Source: Chrysochromulina tobinii (Eukaryota; Haptophyta; Prymnesiales; Chrysochromulinaceae). Taken from it: a stretch of 64,000 bases of DNA. The stretch is from positions 1-64,000 of the forward strand of contig JWZX01003143.1 of assembly GCA_001275005.1 (NCBI GenBank), read 5' to 3'. The notes beneath the pieces were generated by a model, which did no database searches, was not told where the DNA came from, and saw nothing but the letters and a program-made list of their open reading frames with translations. Positions 1 to 9,738 of this stretch are shown one piece after another. Made by a program: the position numbers and the translations under genes. How positions within the stretch are numbered: position 1 is the stretch's first letter; each line of letters starts with the position of its first letter.

Positions 1-1080
1 AGCAGCGGCAGCACCGCGCCGTCCATTGTGTCGGTGCTGCCGGCGTCGTCGGTGTCACTTAACGATTACCTGTTCTTCTCGTCGAACATCATCATCGAGG
101 GCCCCACCGCCGGCTTCGACATTGTGTCGCCATGCACTGGCACGGCGCCGACCTTCGTCAACACGAATCCGCTCATCTTTGGGGGCTTCTACGAAACCTC
201 GAACAATACACTGGAGCTCCGCCCGTCGTGCACCTCGCCCGCATACAGCGCCATCGACGACGTGCCCGACACCTCCTTTTACTTAGCAGTGGGCTTCAAG
301 GGCGCCTTCGGCAACAATAACTGGCTCGCTGGCTGGTCGTACCTGAGCGGTCGCTTCACTACGGCCACAAACCCTGGCGGCGCGGCCTCGCCGTGCACTG
401 GCGGCGCCACATTCCTTGTCGCGCCGCCGCCCCCCCCGCCGCCGCCCTCGCCCTCGCCGCCCATCCCGGAGAACGCAGTGACGGAGCAGCAAGTCTCGTT
501 CCAAGTCACGCTCGGCATGACGCGGGACCAATTCGAGCTGGTCCCGGTCAGCACCGCGTACAAGAACACCGTGGCCGCCCGGGTCGGCGTGAGCGCGGAC
601 AAGGTGGCACTCGAGGTTGACGATTCTGTCGCCGGCCGTCGTCTTCAGTCAGCATCCTCCATCATCGTGACGAACAAAATCGTCGTCCCAGACGCTGCCT
701 CCGCCGCCACTGTCAGCAATTCCGTTCAGGCGATCGTGGCGGCCCCCCAGGCCTTCACGACCAGCCTCCAACAATCCAACCCCGCATTTGCGAGCGTGCA
801 GGTTTCGGGCATCACGGCGCCCGTGATCGCTACTATCCTTGTGCCGAATCAAATCTATGTACAGCCGGTGGCTCAGGAGCCCCAGAAAGTCTTCCCGGAT
901 TGGGGCATCGCCGTCTTCGTCATCCTGGCGGTCGTCCTGGGCAGCCTCTGCGCTCTCTTCTACTGGGTCGTGAGGCGCGAGCGCTCGGGCAAGCCTGTGT
1001 TCATGCAGCTCGACATTAAGAAAAGGCCAAGTAACCCCGCCGTTGACAAGGGCATCGAGCTCGAGTCGACCCAAGTGTGA
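1..1080 (+). CDS. C-terminal part of a type I membrane protein (5' end outside window)
   Basis: The frame is open from the first base and ends at TGA 1078-1080, so the true start lies upstream; 359 residues are visible. An N-terminal Cys-containing extracellular-type region is followed by a Pro-rich linker of about 18 residues (near residues 141-158) and then a conserved-looking block of about 130 residues containing an RRLQ motif. I associate that last block with surface proteins of marine protists, but that is an impression from memory. One strong membrane helix spans about residues 301-324, followed by a basic cytoplasmic tail of about 35 residues ending in acidic and Ser/Thr residues. The layout suggests a single-pass plasma-membrane protein with a large outside domain. 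No enzyme motif is visible, so function is unknown. The next gene downstream is in the same orientation, about 575 bases away. Confidence 0.75.
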   Translation, partial: SSGSTAPSIVSVLPASSVSLNDYLFFSSNIIIEGPTAGFDIVSPCTGTAPTFVNTNPLIFGGFYETSNNTLELRPSCTSPAYSAIDDVPDTSFYLAVGFKGAFGNNNWLAGWSYLSGRFTTATNPGGAASPCTGGATFLVAPPPPPPPPSPSPPIPENAVTEQQVSFQVTLGMTRDQFELVPVSTAYKNTVAARVGVSADKVALEVDDSVAGRRLQSASSIIVTNKIVVPDAASAATVSNSVQAIVAAPQAFTTSLQQSNPAFASVQVSGITAPVIATILVPNQIYVQPVAQEPQKVFPDWGIAVFVILAVVLGSLCALFYWVVRRERSGKPVFMQLDIKKRPSNPAVDKGIELESTQV

Positions 1081-1655
1081 TCAGGCTCGCAAAGGGGACG
1101 GCCCTCAAGAAAGCGGCCTTAAGAAAGCGGCTCAAGAAAGCCGCCCCAAGAAGGCCGGCGCGGTCTAGATCGGCAAGACCGCTGAGAGATCATGAGGGAT
1201 GGGCTCGGGTCCGAGGCGGTCCAACGGCCGCCTACTCGGGAGGCATTGTCCCAGGGAGGGGGAGGGGGTGCTGGTTGCCCTTCCGGGGGGGAAGTCCCAG
1301 GGGGAGGGGAGGTTGGTTGGGGGGCTGGTGGTTGCGGCACGAGAGCCCGTGAGCTCCAACCGAAGGGACGGGTGGGAAGGGGACACGTGCGCCTATGGGA
1401 TTCGGCCGTCGGCATCAAGAGAACACGAGCCAAGCCCAACCTCTCGAATGATGGAACCCGTGAAGACGCACCGACGGATGCACAGTGTGATGGTCGCTGT
1501 CTGTGCGCGACACGGTGACTGTGTCTGCTGGATGCGGGTGTCTAACAAGTTATTTATATTCTCACTTCGACGCAGTGCCCACGGCCCTCGTGCGCTGCGC
1601 GTTGTGTGTTTCACAGCAGCAGCAGCAGCCCACGGCGACGCTCATCGTCGCCGCG
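1081..1655. other. Intergenic spacer with short direct repeats
   Basis: No supported gene. Bases 1105-1160 carry three to four degenerate copies of an AAGAAAGCGGC-like unit just after the stop codon. G-rich runs follow at 1255-1330. The region includes the likely 3' flank of the preceding gene and the promoter of the next, but no specific element can be identified. Confidence 0.6.
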
Positions 1656-3041
1656 ATGCTGCGAGCGGGCAGGCTACTGCTCGATAGCCGGCGGCGCTGG
1701 CTGTCGAGCAGCAGCAGAGCACCGCTGCTGCCGCGCTGGGGCTCCTTCGGCAAGACATCAGCGCAGCTCTCGGATCTCGTCGAGCGGATAACTGAGGACG
1801 GTGCACGACAGTCGGCCATCCAACGCGAGCTTGCCGAGGTGGGGCTGAAGGTGAGCGCGATGGTCATGCGGCCCGTCCAGTGGTTCGGCGACCCGGAGTG
1901 GCGAACTGGCTGGATCGAGACGGCTAGAGAGCCGCTCGACCGATACTCACGAGTCAATGACAGGCTGCTCGACGGCTGCGAGGAGGCCTACTCTGCAATT
2001 GCGAGCGAGTTCCACGCAGAGAATCCGGACTTCCAGCGGTTTGTCGAGAGCGGTGCGCTCGAGCCGGAGCTCGCCACTTTCCTCGAGGAGGCGCTTGCCA
2101 AGTATGCCGCCGCTGGTCGCCGCCCGATGATCGAGTTTGGCCGCTGCAACGGGCAGGTGTTGCTGATCGACTCGACGACATGGGACGGAGGCTTCGTCGC
2201 GACGGTCGTCTTTCGCAGCCGCGAGGCGCGCGACATCGCGCCCGTGCAGAGCGCTGGCGCCAGCGCGAGCGTCGTGGACGACGGTGCGGCTGCGGGCGGT
2301 GAGGCGGCCACGAGCGCCGTCTCGAGCGCGGTAGCAGCAGACGGCGCGACAGCCATCGGCGAGGTCGCAGCAGTGGAGGCGGCAGCAGCCACTGCGTGCA
2401 GTGACGGTGCGCGGGCTGACGGCGCGGCTTCCCCCGCAGACGCCGACCCCCCCCCCGCGAGGCCGAGTGCCGACGGCACGGGCGCCACCGCGGGCGGCCC
2501 AGGGCAGTCGACACACGCTTTCGAGGAGACAGTGCAGCTGTGGACCTTCACAGCGGACCACCCGAGCTTAAGCGCCTATATGCAGTGGCTGCGCAGCAAA
2601 CTCGCCACCGATCTGGGGGAGGAGGCGTACGAGCTAGTCGAGCCGCCGGTGCGCTGGACGCTGCGCGACATCAACTTTGTGCTCCATGCGTATCATTCGC
2701 CCGAGGTGCCCAAGGACGCGCGCGAGGCTGTGAATGAGATGCTCATGCGCACTGCGAGTACAATTGGTATGGGTCTGATCTCGCTGTACGTCATGTACCG
2801 CCTCTATACACGTGAGCGACCGCCGCCGGCGAGGGTGCCGCCGCCGCTCGCCTCGCGCCCAGGGTCGTTCCTCGATGGACCGCAGCAGGCACCAGCTGCG
2901 CAGCCGTCGCCAATGCTAGGCATGGGTGCGGGCAGCTCGGCGCGGCGCGCCTCCATGGGACCTCCTGGCGGCCGCCCTGCTGCATCGCTGGCCACTAACC
3001 AGTGGGGCGACCCGCTCGAGGTGGAGCAAGCGGAGCGCTGA
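1656..3041 (+). CDS. Putative mitochondrial Tim44/MRPL45-like domain protein
   Basis: 461 residues from ATG 1656; an in-frame GTG extension exists upstream but ATG is the plausible eukaryotic start. The N-terminus (about residues 1-30) is rich in Arg, Ser and Leu with no acidic residues, as in a mitochondrial presequence. Residues about 45-190 and 290-350 resemble an NTF2/Tim44-like fold: an alpha-helical start, a beta segment ending in VVFRSRE, and after the insert a strand-like stretch with a WTLRDIN closing motif comparable to the W-R-L end of Tim44/MRPL45 domains. Between them lies an Ala/Gly/Asp low-complexity insert of about 100 residues. A possible membrane helix lies at about residues 366-384, followed by a Pro/Ser-rich tail. 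The family call is by eye and tentative; membrane-linked mitochondrial import or ribosome attachment would fit. Confidence 0.55.
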   Translation: MLRAGRLLLDSRRRWLSSSSRAPLLPRWGSFGKTSAQLSDLVERITEDGARQSAIQRELAEVGLKVSAMVMRPVQWFGDPEWRTGWIETAREPLDRYSRVNDRLLDGCEEAYSAIASEFHAENPDFQRFVESGALEPELATFLEEALAKYAAAGRRPMIEFGRCNGQVLLIDSTTWDGGFVATVVFRSREARDIAPVQSAGASASVVDDGAAAGGEAATSAVSSAVAADGATAIGEVAAVEAAAATACSDGARADGAASPADADPPPARPSADGTGATAGGPGQSTHAFEETVQLWTFTADHPSLSAYMQWLRSKLATDLGEEAYELVEPPVRWTLRDINFVLHAYHSPEVPKDAREAVNEMLMRTASTIGMGLISLYVMYRLYTRERPPPARVPPPLASRPGSFLDGPQQAPAAQPSPMLGMGAGSSARRASMGPPGGRPAASLATNQWGDPLEVEQAER

Positions 3042-3810
3042 CTGAGCAGCACCAACCCCGCTGAGTCTGCAGCCTCTGCTCCGCACGATGCTGCGGCCAC
3101 CGAAGGCGCGCCCTCTGGGGTGTCGTTTTAGGCCGCGGAGTATGAGCGAGCGCTTCCTGGCTGCGGCTTCGCCGCGCGCTCGACAATGTTGATTCGAATC
3201 GCTTGTATTGCGGTCGAGTGGGTGCGTATGTGCGACCGCGCGGTGACTGGTGTGGCGCTGCCGGCAGGCCCCCGGCGCGAGCGGCGGCCGCCGGGGCCGC
3301 GATGGTTGCGTCGCGGCCGCCGCGGGGCTGCCGGCCCGGCAGAGCTGAGAGAGCCGTCCGGTGACGTCTGACGATACACGCGCGAGTGAGGCGTGCTGTA
3401 GAACTACGCTGTACAGCCGTAGGGGTCCGGTCCGTTGCGGATGGACGAGCATCGGCGATCGGGCACAGATTCGAGAGAGCGCTCGAGATTGTGATTGAGA
3501 TTCAGGGAGGTCAGATCTTGGACCCACAACGCAACGCGGTAATATTATACCGACCGAACCGCGGTTCTGCCCGCTGAAGTGACGTGATCGTGACGAGATC
3601 GAGAAACGCACCTGAACCAGAACCGGAGAGCGGAGTGCGGAGAAGATATCGCCGGCTCGCCTCACCCAAGATCGGTCACCACATTCCACATGAGCACAGG
3701 CACGCAACAATCATGTCCGGTTGTCGCTCGTCGCGGCCCGTGTGTACACGCGCTTACTCAGCTGGTTGGGACCGTTCTCAAGCGGCGTCTCCGACTCCGT
3801 TCGATTGAGA
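3042..3810. other. Intergenic region between convergent genes
   Basis: About 770 bases between the stop of the Tim44-like gene on the plus strand and the stop of a minus-strand gene. Several long open frames cross it but are Arg/Pro/Ser-rich with no domain and no matching partner exons, so I regard them as GC-driven. No RNA gene recognised. Confidence 0.5.
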
Positions 3811-4912
3811 CTATCTGTCGTGAAGCGCGGCTTGTGCGGCGTTTCGAGCCCTCGCATTTCGTCGGCGTGTCTCTTGTGCTCGCGCTCGGCGTAGCTCTCG
3901 CAGCTCATCCTCTCGCATGGTCCCTGGCCGTCGGATTGGACTCGAAGAGATCCTCATCGGAGCTCGAAGCTCGGGGGAATTCTCGTCCGAGCTCGGAGGA
4001 AATCTCGTTGGAGCAGGCATCCTCATCCGAGCAGGCGGCCTTACGCCATGGAACGAGGCCGTTTCTGGCGACCAGGCGTCCTTGTCCTGGACACTGTCAG
4101 AGAAAGAGTCGTCATCGAGCGGCTGCCACGACGCCTCACCACTCCCCTCGCCTTCATAATACCACCAACCGCTGCCGTCGGGCAGCTGGACTCGAGGTGG
4201 AGCGTCAGGCTCTCGTGCCATCAATGGCGGCGCGGCGGATTTCGAAAGTGCAGCAGGATCAAAGAAAGACTTTGGCTCGTCGACAGCGGCCCACGCCCGT
4301 CTCGGTGCCCCTGCCATCGACTGTGTGAACCCGCCAGAGGAGCTGCTGCTGCTGTGAGTCCGACATGCGCCATCTGCGCTTCTTTCGAAAGCCCCCCGGG
4401 CGCGATGCGCATGGAGAGCGCGGATACGTCGCATCTCGTCCGGGGCAATCTGCCCGGTTCGTAGTTCAATTGCTAGTGCGCGCGTCTCGTTTGCTGCTCT
4501 GGGCCGGCGCAACGGTGGTGGCGGTGAGTTTGCGGACCAACCTCGAGCCTGCGCAAGCGCACCTGCGCCCGTCGATGATGGCCCGACCTGCACCTCACCA
4601 CCGACCGGTAAACGTATGTAGACACGCCGATCGACGAGCGGTGCAGCTGCCGTCGCGCCGAGAAAGTCTTGATAGGACCACTTGATAGGTCCGCGATGGT
4701 CGCAGCGCCGCCTGGTGGCGCACCATCTCCTTTTGCCATTCGGAAACCGCGGGTACATCGGACGGCAGCGGCGTTGGCGAGGCGGCGCGACGCGAGCGCT
4801 GCGCACGCTTCGTAGCATATACGAGCATCCACTGGGGCGACTCGGAGCGCTTGGGCTCTGAGTACTGGCCCGAGTTCACCGCTGCATCTTCCATCCTGGC
4901 ACACGGCCTCAT
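3811..4912 (-). CDS. WW-like domain protein, reading frame broken by a 13-bp duplication
   Basis: The minus-strand frame runs from ATG 4912 to about 4690 and then continues in another frame to TAG at 3811-3813. The switch falls at a 13-bp tandem duplication (4668-4680 followed by a partial copy at 4681-4689). Skipping 13 bases joins the two parts into one plausible protein of about 360 residues, whereas staying in either single frame gives Arg-rich nonsense on one side. The C-terminal half contains a WW-like core (W, YY, G, then SWQPL) in an acidic Ser/Asp-rich region, followed by a basic Arg/Ala helix at the end. WW domains bind proline-rich peptides. The overall family is not recognised. 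It may be a true broken allele, an assembly artefact or a pseudogene. It converges with the preceding plus-strand gene. Confidence 0.5.
4668..4689. repeat. 13-bp tandem duplication that shifts a reading frame
   Basis: CTTGATAGGACCA is followed immediately by CTTGATAGG. On the minus strand this places an extra 13 bases (+1 modulo 3) inside the coding region of the WW-like gene. Removing one unit restores a continuous reading frame. Confidence 0.75.
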
Positions 4913-5280
4913 GCGGCATGGGCTCGCTGTGAACGTTCACACGACACACGCGTCAACCGGTGCTACGTCGAAGTGTGCCATGGTGAAGAGTACGTGATCA
5001 TATTGAAAGGGAATCTAGTTAACGGTATCGCAACTATAAGAAACTCTGAAAAAACTCGTTCCTAATTTGTAACGTAGTTCCTTACGTAGTTCTCGCGTTG
5101 TGCGCTTGGACCAGCCATGGAAGTCACGCTCGCCGTGGCCTCGCTAGTGGTGCCAGGGCAGATATCGCATCTTTGGCGGGAACGGGGAAGAGCTGGGAAG
5201 CGGCCCCAACCAGCCGCTGCTGCTGCGGCGATGCTCGCATCGAACACCTCGAACCATACCGTGCACGCCACGTTGATATT
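4913..5280. other. Intergenic spacer
   Basis: About 370 bases upstream of the WW-like gene and downstream of the IQ-motif gene stop. The stretch 4985-5095 is A/T-rich compared with the genes and could hold promoter elements of the minus-strand gene. No coding or RNA feature is supported. Confidence 0.5.
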
Positions 5281-7854
5281 TCACGCCTTCGGCTGACCGG
5301 CGACGCACCACACGCCTGCGATGCTCGCCTGGGCGCGCCGCATCGCCGCTTCGTGCACTGCCTGCGGCATGGGCCTCGCGACGGACGTACCACCGCATGC
5401 GGGCACCGCTCGCTGCACGGGTGACGGCGCCCGAGCAATAGTGTGGCGCCGGCACAGAATGGCTCGTGCGGCCATCTCCGCGGATGCTGACGAGGCTGGA
5501 GCTCCCACAGGCGAAGACGTAATTAACGTAATTGACGTAATTGACGAGGCTGGAGCTCCCACAGGCGAAGACGTAATTGACGTAATTGACGAGGCTGGAG
5601 CTCCCACAGGCGAAGACAGCGTGGGCGAGGGCTTCCCAGTCGGCGCGGCGGATGATGGGCGGCGACGAGTGACTGGCCGTTGGCTGCACTCGAGAGTCGG
5701 CGAGGTCGGCTGCTGCGCCTCGCGCTGCTGCCGCCGCTGCAGTTGCCATTCACGCAGATGCTGGCGCGTCTGGTCCTGCTGCTCATGCAGCCTTCGCAGC
5801 CGATCCTCCTCCTGCAATGACAGCGGCGGCGGCATCGGCGGTGGCGGCAGCGGTTGCGCGCATGGTGGCGGTGGGGGCTGCCAAAGAAGAAGCGCCGTAT
5901 CGAGCGGTTTCGTTCGGGACGGCGCCGTGCTGAGCGCCGTGCTGAGCGCCGTGCTGAGCGCCGTGCTGAGCGGTTTCGTTCGGGACGGCGGCGGCGGCGG
6001 CGGCGGCGGCGGCTGCGGGAGCTTCATCCGCTGCTTGCACTGGCTCTCGAGCGCCTCACGCCGAGCCCGCACGGCGGCGAGCTCGCGCTGCTGCTGGACC
6101 AGCGTGGCTTGCAGCGCAGCAGTTGCATGCGCAGTACTCAATGGGTACTGGGGCTCTCGATGGATCGACACCGGCTCCAGATCGGCACGAGATCGGCTCC
6201 AGATAGGCTCCAGATCGGCGCGGCGCCTCCGGTCGGTTCGCGGAGCCAATTCGAGCTCCTGATCGGCACGGCGCCTCAGGTCGGCGCTCGGGACAGCGCC
6301 GTGCTGAGCGCCGTGCTGAGCGCCATGGTCTCTTGGCGTCCGGCGCGTCGCGGACGACGATCGGGCGCTCTGGGAGGAGGATGCTCTCGTCGAGGATGCG
6401 CTCGTCCATCGTGGCTGCCCGTGGGTGATCGGGACGCAAGCTCGCTTGCCTGCTGCCTTGTCTGAGGGCTTGCCTGTGGCCTTGTCTGTGGCCTTGTCTG
6501 CTGCCTTTGCTGCGGGCTTGTCCGTGGGTCCCGTCTCGTCTGATACGACCGCCGCGTCCACATGCGCTAATTTGCCCGCTAAAGTGACCGCATTCGTCTC
6601 GGTGGTTGGGCTCGGAGCCGCCGATGCCGCGTGGCACGTTTGTGGCGACGTCGCATTCCCAGCTCGCATCGCCGCCGCCCGCATCGCCTCCCCGGCGGTC
6701 ATCGCCTCCATGGCTGCCTCCCCGGCCCTTCGACGCCCCCGAGCCTCTCGTGCCATCCGTAGTATCAGACCGTAACGTCGACGAACGCACCGGCCACGCC
6801 AGAGGCACTGGAGGCTCGTGGCCGCGCTCTCGGCGAGCTTCCGCGCCGCCGCGTCGGCCATCGCCGCGGCCTGAGCGGCCAGGGCGGCCCGTCGCTCGGC
6901 TGCCACGATGGCGCGTCGCGCTGCCACGAGCACCCGAGCACCCCGTCGGCGCGCGGCTGCTTGCACTTGAGTCGCCGATCGCAGCGCACGGCGCAGTGCG
7001 GCACGCGGCGCCTGTGCCCTCGCAGCGCTCTGCAGCACAATGGCGGCGCGCTTGGTGGCCGGGCATGGGCGCAGGTGCGGCGCACTCACGAGCGGCGCGC
7101 GCGCGCGCCGCGCTGGCGTGGCAGCGGGTGAAGGCAGGTGGAGAGAGATTCGTCCGGAAGCGATCTCGTCCCGGAGATCATCGCACAGCGCCATCACCTC
7201 ACGCTCGAGCTCAGCTATCGGCTGCGCCTCGTCGGCCGACGGACTGCCCAGGTCGGCAGCGCTCCATCCGTCACGCACGCCAACAGCGGGCGGCAGGCAG
7301 CGGCGGAGAAGGCTCTCTGCTTGCGCGAGCGCTCCTGCGTGCTCGAGATGGAGTTCGCGATCGTTCTCCTGTGAACACGCACCCTCCAGCCGCTCCAAAG
7401 CCTGCTGCGCATCGGCCCAGCCCTCGCGCAACAGCGGCAGGCTGTCGTTCGTCTTACTGCGCGCGCGCGCACGCTCTGCGGCCTTGCCCCGCAGCATCTT
7501 GGGCAGCAGCTGCAGCTGCTCCAGCGTGGCGGAGCTCATTCGCATCGACCGCAGAGCAAGTCGGCCCTCGCTGACTACGGACTCCACGAACTTGACGAGG
7601 TCTCGCAGGTCGCTGCCGAGCGCGCGGTAGCTGCGTTCCAGCGCCGCAAAGGTGGAGTGGCGCTCGGCGACTCGCTCGCATGCGAATTTCAGGCGAGCAG
7701 CCAACTGAGCGGCCGAGGCGGCTGCGAGAGCCGCAGTATCCGCCGCCGCGAGCGCCGCAGTGTACGTTGGTAGCTTGGGCTTCGGGCGATGGCGAGCTGG
7801 ATCGAAGACATCCAAATCCTCCGTGCAAGAGCGCTCCTCAACGCTGCCCCGCAT
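5281..7854 (-). CDS. IQ-motif, coiled-coil and low-complexity repeat protein
   Basis: 857 residues from a true ATG at 7854, stop at 5281-5283. Residues about 30-250 are Ala-rich helix with heptad-like patterns. Residues about 265-365 hold several IQ-like calmodulin-binding motifs, for example AAIVLQSAARAQ, ATQVQAAARRRGAR and AATSLQCLWRGRCVRRRY. The rest is low complexity: a Lys/Asp/Ala repeat, an AQHG repeat, Arg-rich stretches, a Gln-rich helix, proline runs, an ALST repeat and a repeated SSPVGAP unit near the C-terminus. With centrin and EF-hand genes in the window, a calmodulin- or centrin-binding cytoskeletal role is plausible but inferred. Many long plus-strand frames over this gene are Arg/Ser-rich shadows. 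No catalytic motif is seen. Confidence 0.65.
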   Translation of the reverse strand: MRGSVEERSCTEDLDVFDPARHRPKPKLPTYTAALAAADTAALAAASAAQLAARLKFACERVAERHSTFAALERSYRALGSDLRDLVKFVESVVSEGRLALRSMRMSSATLEQLQLLPKMLRGKAAERARARSKTNDSLPLLREGWADAQQALERLEGACSQENDRELHLEHAGALAQAESLLRRCLPPAVGVRDGWSAADLGSPSADEAQPIAELEREVMALCDDLRDEIASGRISLHLPSPAATPARRARAPLVSAPHLRPCPATKRAAIVLQSAARAQAPRAALRRALRSATQVQAAARRRGARVLVAARRAIVAAERRAALAAQAAAMADAAARKLAESAATSLQCLWRGRCVRRRYGLILRMAREARGRRRAGEAAMEAMTAGEAMRAAAMRAGNATSPQTCHAASAAPSPTTETNAVTLAGKLAHVDAAVVSDETGPTDKPAAKAADKATDKATGKPSDKAAGKRACVPITHGQPRWTSASSTRASSSQSARSSSATRRTPRDHGAQHGAQHGAVPSADLRRRADQELELAPRTDRRRRADLEPIWSRSRADLEPVSIHREPQYPLSTAHATAALQATLVQQQRELAAVRARREALESQCKQRMKLPQPPPPPPPPPSRTKPLSTALSTALSTALSTAPSRTKPLDTALLLWQPPPPPCAQPLPPPPMPPPLSLQEEDRLRRLHEQQDQTRQHLREWQLQRRQQREAQQPTSPTLECSQRPVTRRRPSSAAPTGKPSPTLSSPVGAPASSITSITSSPVGAPASSITSITLITSSPVGAPASSASAEMAARAILCRRHTIARAPSPVQRAVPACGGTSVARPMPQAVHEAAMRRAQASIAGVWCVAGQPKA
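5492..5617. repeat. 45-54 bp tandem repeat inside the IQ-motif gene
   Basis: Three copies start at 5492, 5546 and 5591, each beginning GAGGCTGGAGCTCCCACAGG. They carry a variable number of 9-bp GTAATTGAC sub-units at the end. The repeat encodes the SSPVGAPASS units of the minus-strand gene and length changes preserve the frame. Confidence 0.85.
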
Positions 7855-8057
7855 GGAGAGCCCAAACCGAGCGCAAGGTCGCTGTGAATGGAGCGGAGAG
7901 TCGAACTGTCAAGTCCACTGCTAGCCTCGAGAGTACATTCGATCAGGCTTCATGTATTTAGGTTTACGGTTGAGTTCGACTTGAGAACAATGAAAAACAA
8001 CTTCACGGAGTTCGACCTGGCGGCCGCGCCGACTCTCGCAGCGACCGCCAACTAACT

Positions 8058-9428
8058 ATGAGGGAGACAAGGCAGGTCTCGAGCACGCCACGAGCGGCCT
8101 CTTACGTCATCCTGGCCACTGGCGTATCTTTTTGGCTCGGCTCGCTGCGGCGGCCGGCTATGCCAGCGCATCTGCTCAATGATGCGATCGTGCTCAAAGA
8201 TCTGATCGATGAGCCCACCTTCCACGAGCTTCGGGCGCTCGTGCGAACGCTGGGCGCGGACGGCTACGCGCTCAACACCAATGATCTCAAGGCGTACACC
8301 ACCGAGCACGAGCATATCGGCGAGGCCGTCCCGATGCCCTCCGATGGCAAGTGTGCAGACGTGTTCATGGTGCCTTCGGTCAATAGGACGCACTGCATCC
8401 TACCCGGCCGAATCGACATTGGTCGGCACTACGTGACGACTGGTGGCATCGAGGGCCTGCGGGAGGGCGCACAGGCGCTCACTTCGCGCGCCCTCTCGTT
8501 TGGGCGGTACATGTTCGATCTGTCCGAGCAGCCGATCGTCGCGCAGCTCTTCGGGAGCGAGCGCTTCCTGGTGGCGGCGCGCAGCATCTGCCCAGCCAGC
8601 AAGCCGCATCTGGCGCCGTTCCAGTACAACTTCATCCTGCAGGTACCGGGCCAGACTGTCCCGATGCACGTCGATGGGGTCTACTTTTGGGGCGCGACTC
8701 GATTCGAGTTCCCACAGTGGCTCCTTGCGGTGATGCACTTCTCGGGCGCCTTCCGCGAACGCTTCGTTCACCAGGTGCAGGTGGTGGGCTATTTGCACGC
8801 GCGCTATGAGCCGAGCAGCGCGGGCGAGTTCCTCTGGTGGGGACCCGGGGGCGTGCACCGCACCGCCCCCCAGCCTCGCTCGGGCACAGTAGTGGACGGA
8901 TCGAGAACGGTGCATGCGGCGGCAACCTACCGGCCAGAGGCAGGCCCGCCGCCTATAGATAAGGACCTGGAGACGACTCTGGTGCACGTTGGAGAGGGGC
9001 GCTGGGAGCTGCGCGCCGAGGACCGCACCGTGCGTGCGTACGTGGAGGACGATCTTCGAATCTCCATCGTCTACCGCGCGCACTGCTTCACGGACGCAGA
9101 CGAGGCAGCTATGTACCACGCCACCCTGCCCTTGAAGCCGGCAAGCCATGCGCGCGCCGCGGACGGGCGACAGCCGCCCGAGCCGCCCGAGGGCCTGAGG
9201 CGTCTCTCGCTCGACGACGTGATGGCAACGTTGAGGGCCGACCTCGCCAGCCGCAACAGGCCGATGCCGGCCCGCCTCACGCCATATGAGATTGCGATGC
9301 GGCTGCTGCGCGAGTACATTCGCTACCCGCCGCCGCCCGATGCGTGGCTCCCGTTCAACTACTGCGCGCTCGGTGGTTTCATGCCTCGGCTGAAGCCGGC
9401 ATTGCGATGGGTGTGCGCCACGGTTTGA
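8058..9428 (+). CDS. Putative 2-oxoglutarate/Fe(II)-dependent oxygenase
   Basis: 456 residues from ATG 8058. The candidate facial triad is H204 and D206 (the H-V-D of a PMHVDGVYFWG segment) with the distal His in TVHAAATYRP at H286; R340 in a YRAH strand may bind 2-oxoglutarate. Spacing and the jelly-roll-like context fit the cupin-type 2OG-Fe(II) superfamily, which hydroxylates or otherwise oxidises small molecules or proteins. The N-terminus has a short hydrophobic segment (about residues 14-30, Val/Leu/Trp rich) that may be a signal anchor or leader. I do not recognise the subfamily and the substrate is unknown. It starts about 200 bases from the divergent IQ-motif gene, so the two may share a promoter region. 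It is the first of four co-oriented metabolic genes. Confidence 0.7.
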   Translation: MRETRQVSSTPRAASYVILATGVSFWLGSLRRPAMPAHLLNDAIVLKDLIDEPTFHELRALVRTLGADGYALNTNDLKAYTTEHEHIGEAVPMPSDGKCADVFMVPSVNRTHCILPGRIDIGRHYVTTGGIEGLREGAQALTSRALSFGRYMFDLSEQPIVAQLFGSERFLVAARSICPASKPHLAPFQYNFILQVPGQTVPMHVDGVYFWGATRFEFPQWLLAVMHFSGAFRERFVHQVQVVGYLHARYEPSSAGEFLWWGPGGVHRTAPQPRSGTVVDGSRTVHAAATYRPEAGPPPIDKDLETTLVHVGEGRWELRAEDRTVRAYVEDDLRISIVYRAHCFTDADEAAMYHATLPLKPASHARAADGRQPPEPPEGLRRLSLDDVMATLRADLASRNRPMPARLTPYEIAMRLLREYIRYPPPPDAWLPFNYCALGGFMPRLKPALRWVCATV

Positions 9429-9738
9429 GCGATGAATGATCGATCCCCGTCAGTCTCCCCACAGAGTTAACGCACAGAGTCCAGTTCTCAAAGAGTAGTG
9501 AATGTCAGAGCGGTAAATAAAATCCTGAAGCGGCAAAGTCAGAGACCGAGGCGGCGCGGCGGCACGCGTGCACGGCTGACCGCGCGTTCGTGTTTTCAAC
9601 GAGCAGCAGCAGCTGACCCATGCCGCCGACTATTAAGGACTAACGGCCTGTGTTAGGCCTGTGTATAAGAAGGGACGCTGTGTCGGTCACACCTTCGTCC
9701 ATAGCGATAGAGGCCCTTGTGCTTGGGGGCCCGGAGGT
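9429..9738. other. Intergenic spacer upstream of the methyltransferase
   Basis: About 310 bases. An open frame without an ATG continues upstream of the methyltransferase start to 9661. I looked here for a first exon encoding a plastid leader and found no convincing one. Confidence 0.5.

Noticed and set aside
2916-3710. 264-codon minus-strand open frame between and over genes
   Set aside because: Arg/Ser-rich, partly antisense to the Tim44-like gene, no domain and no partner exon.
6606-7574. Long plus-strand Arg/Pro-rich open frames
   Set aside because: Shadows of the IQ-motif gene on the minus strand; no start context or domains.
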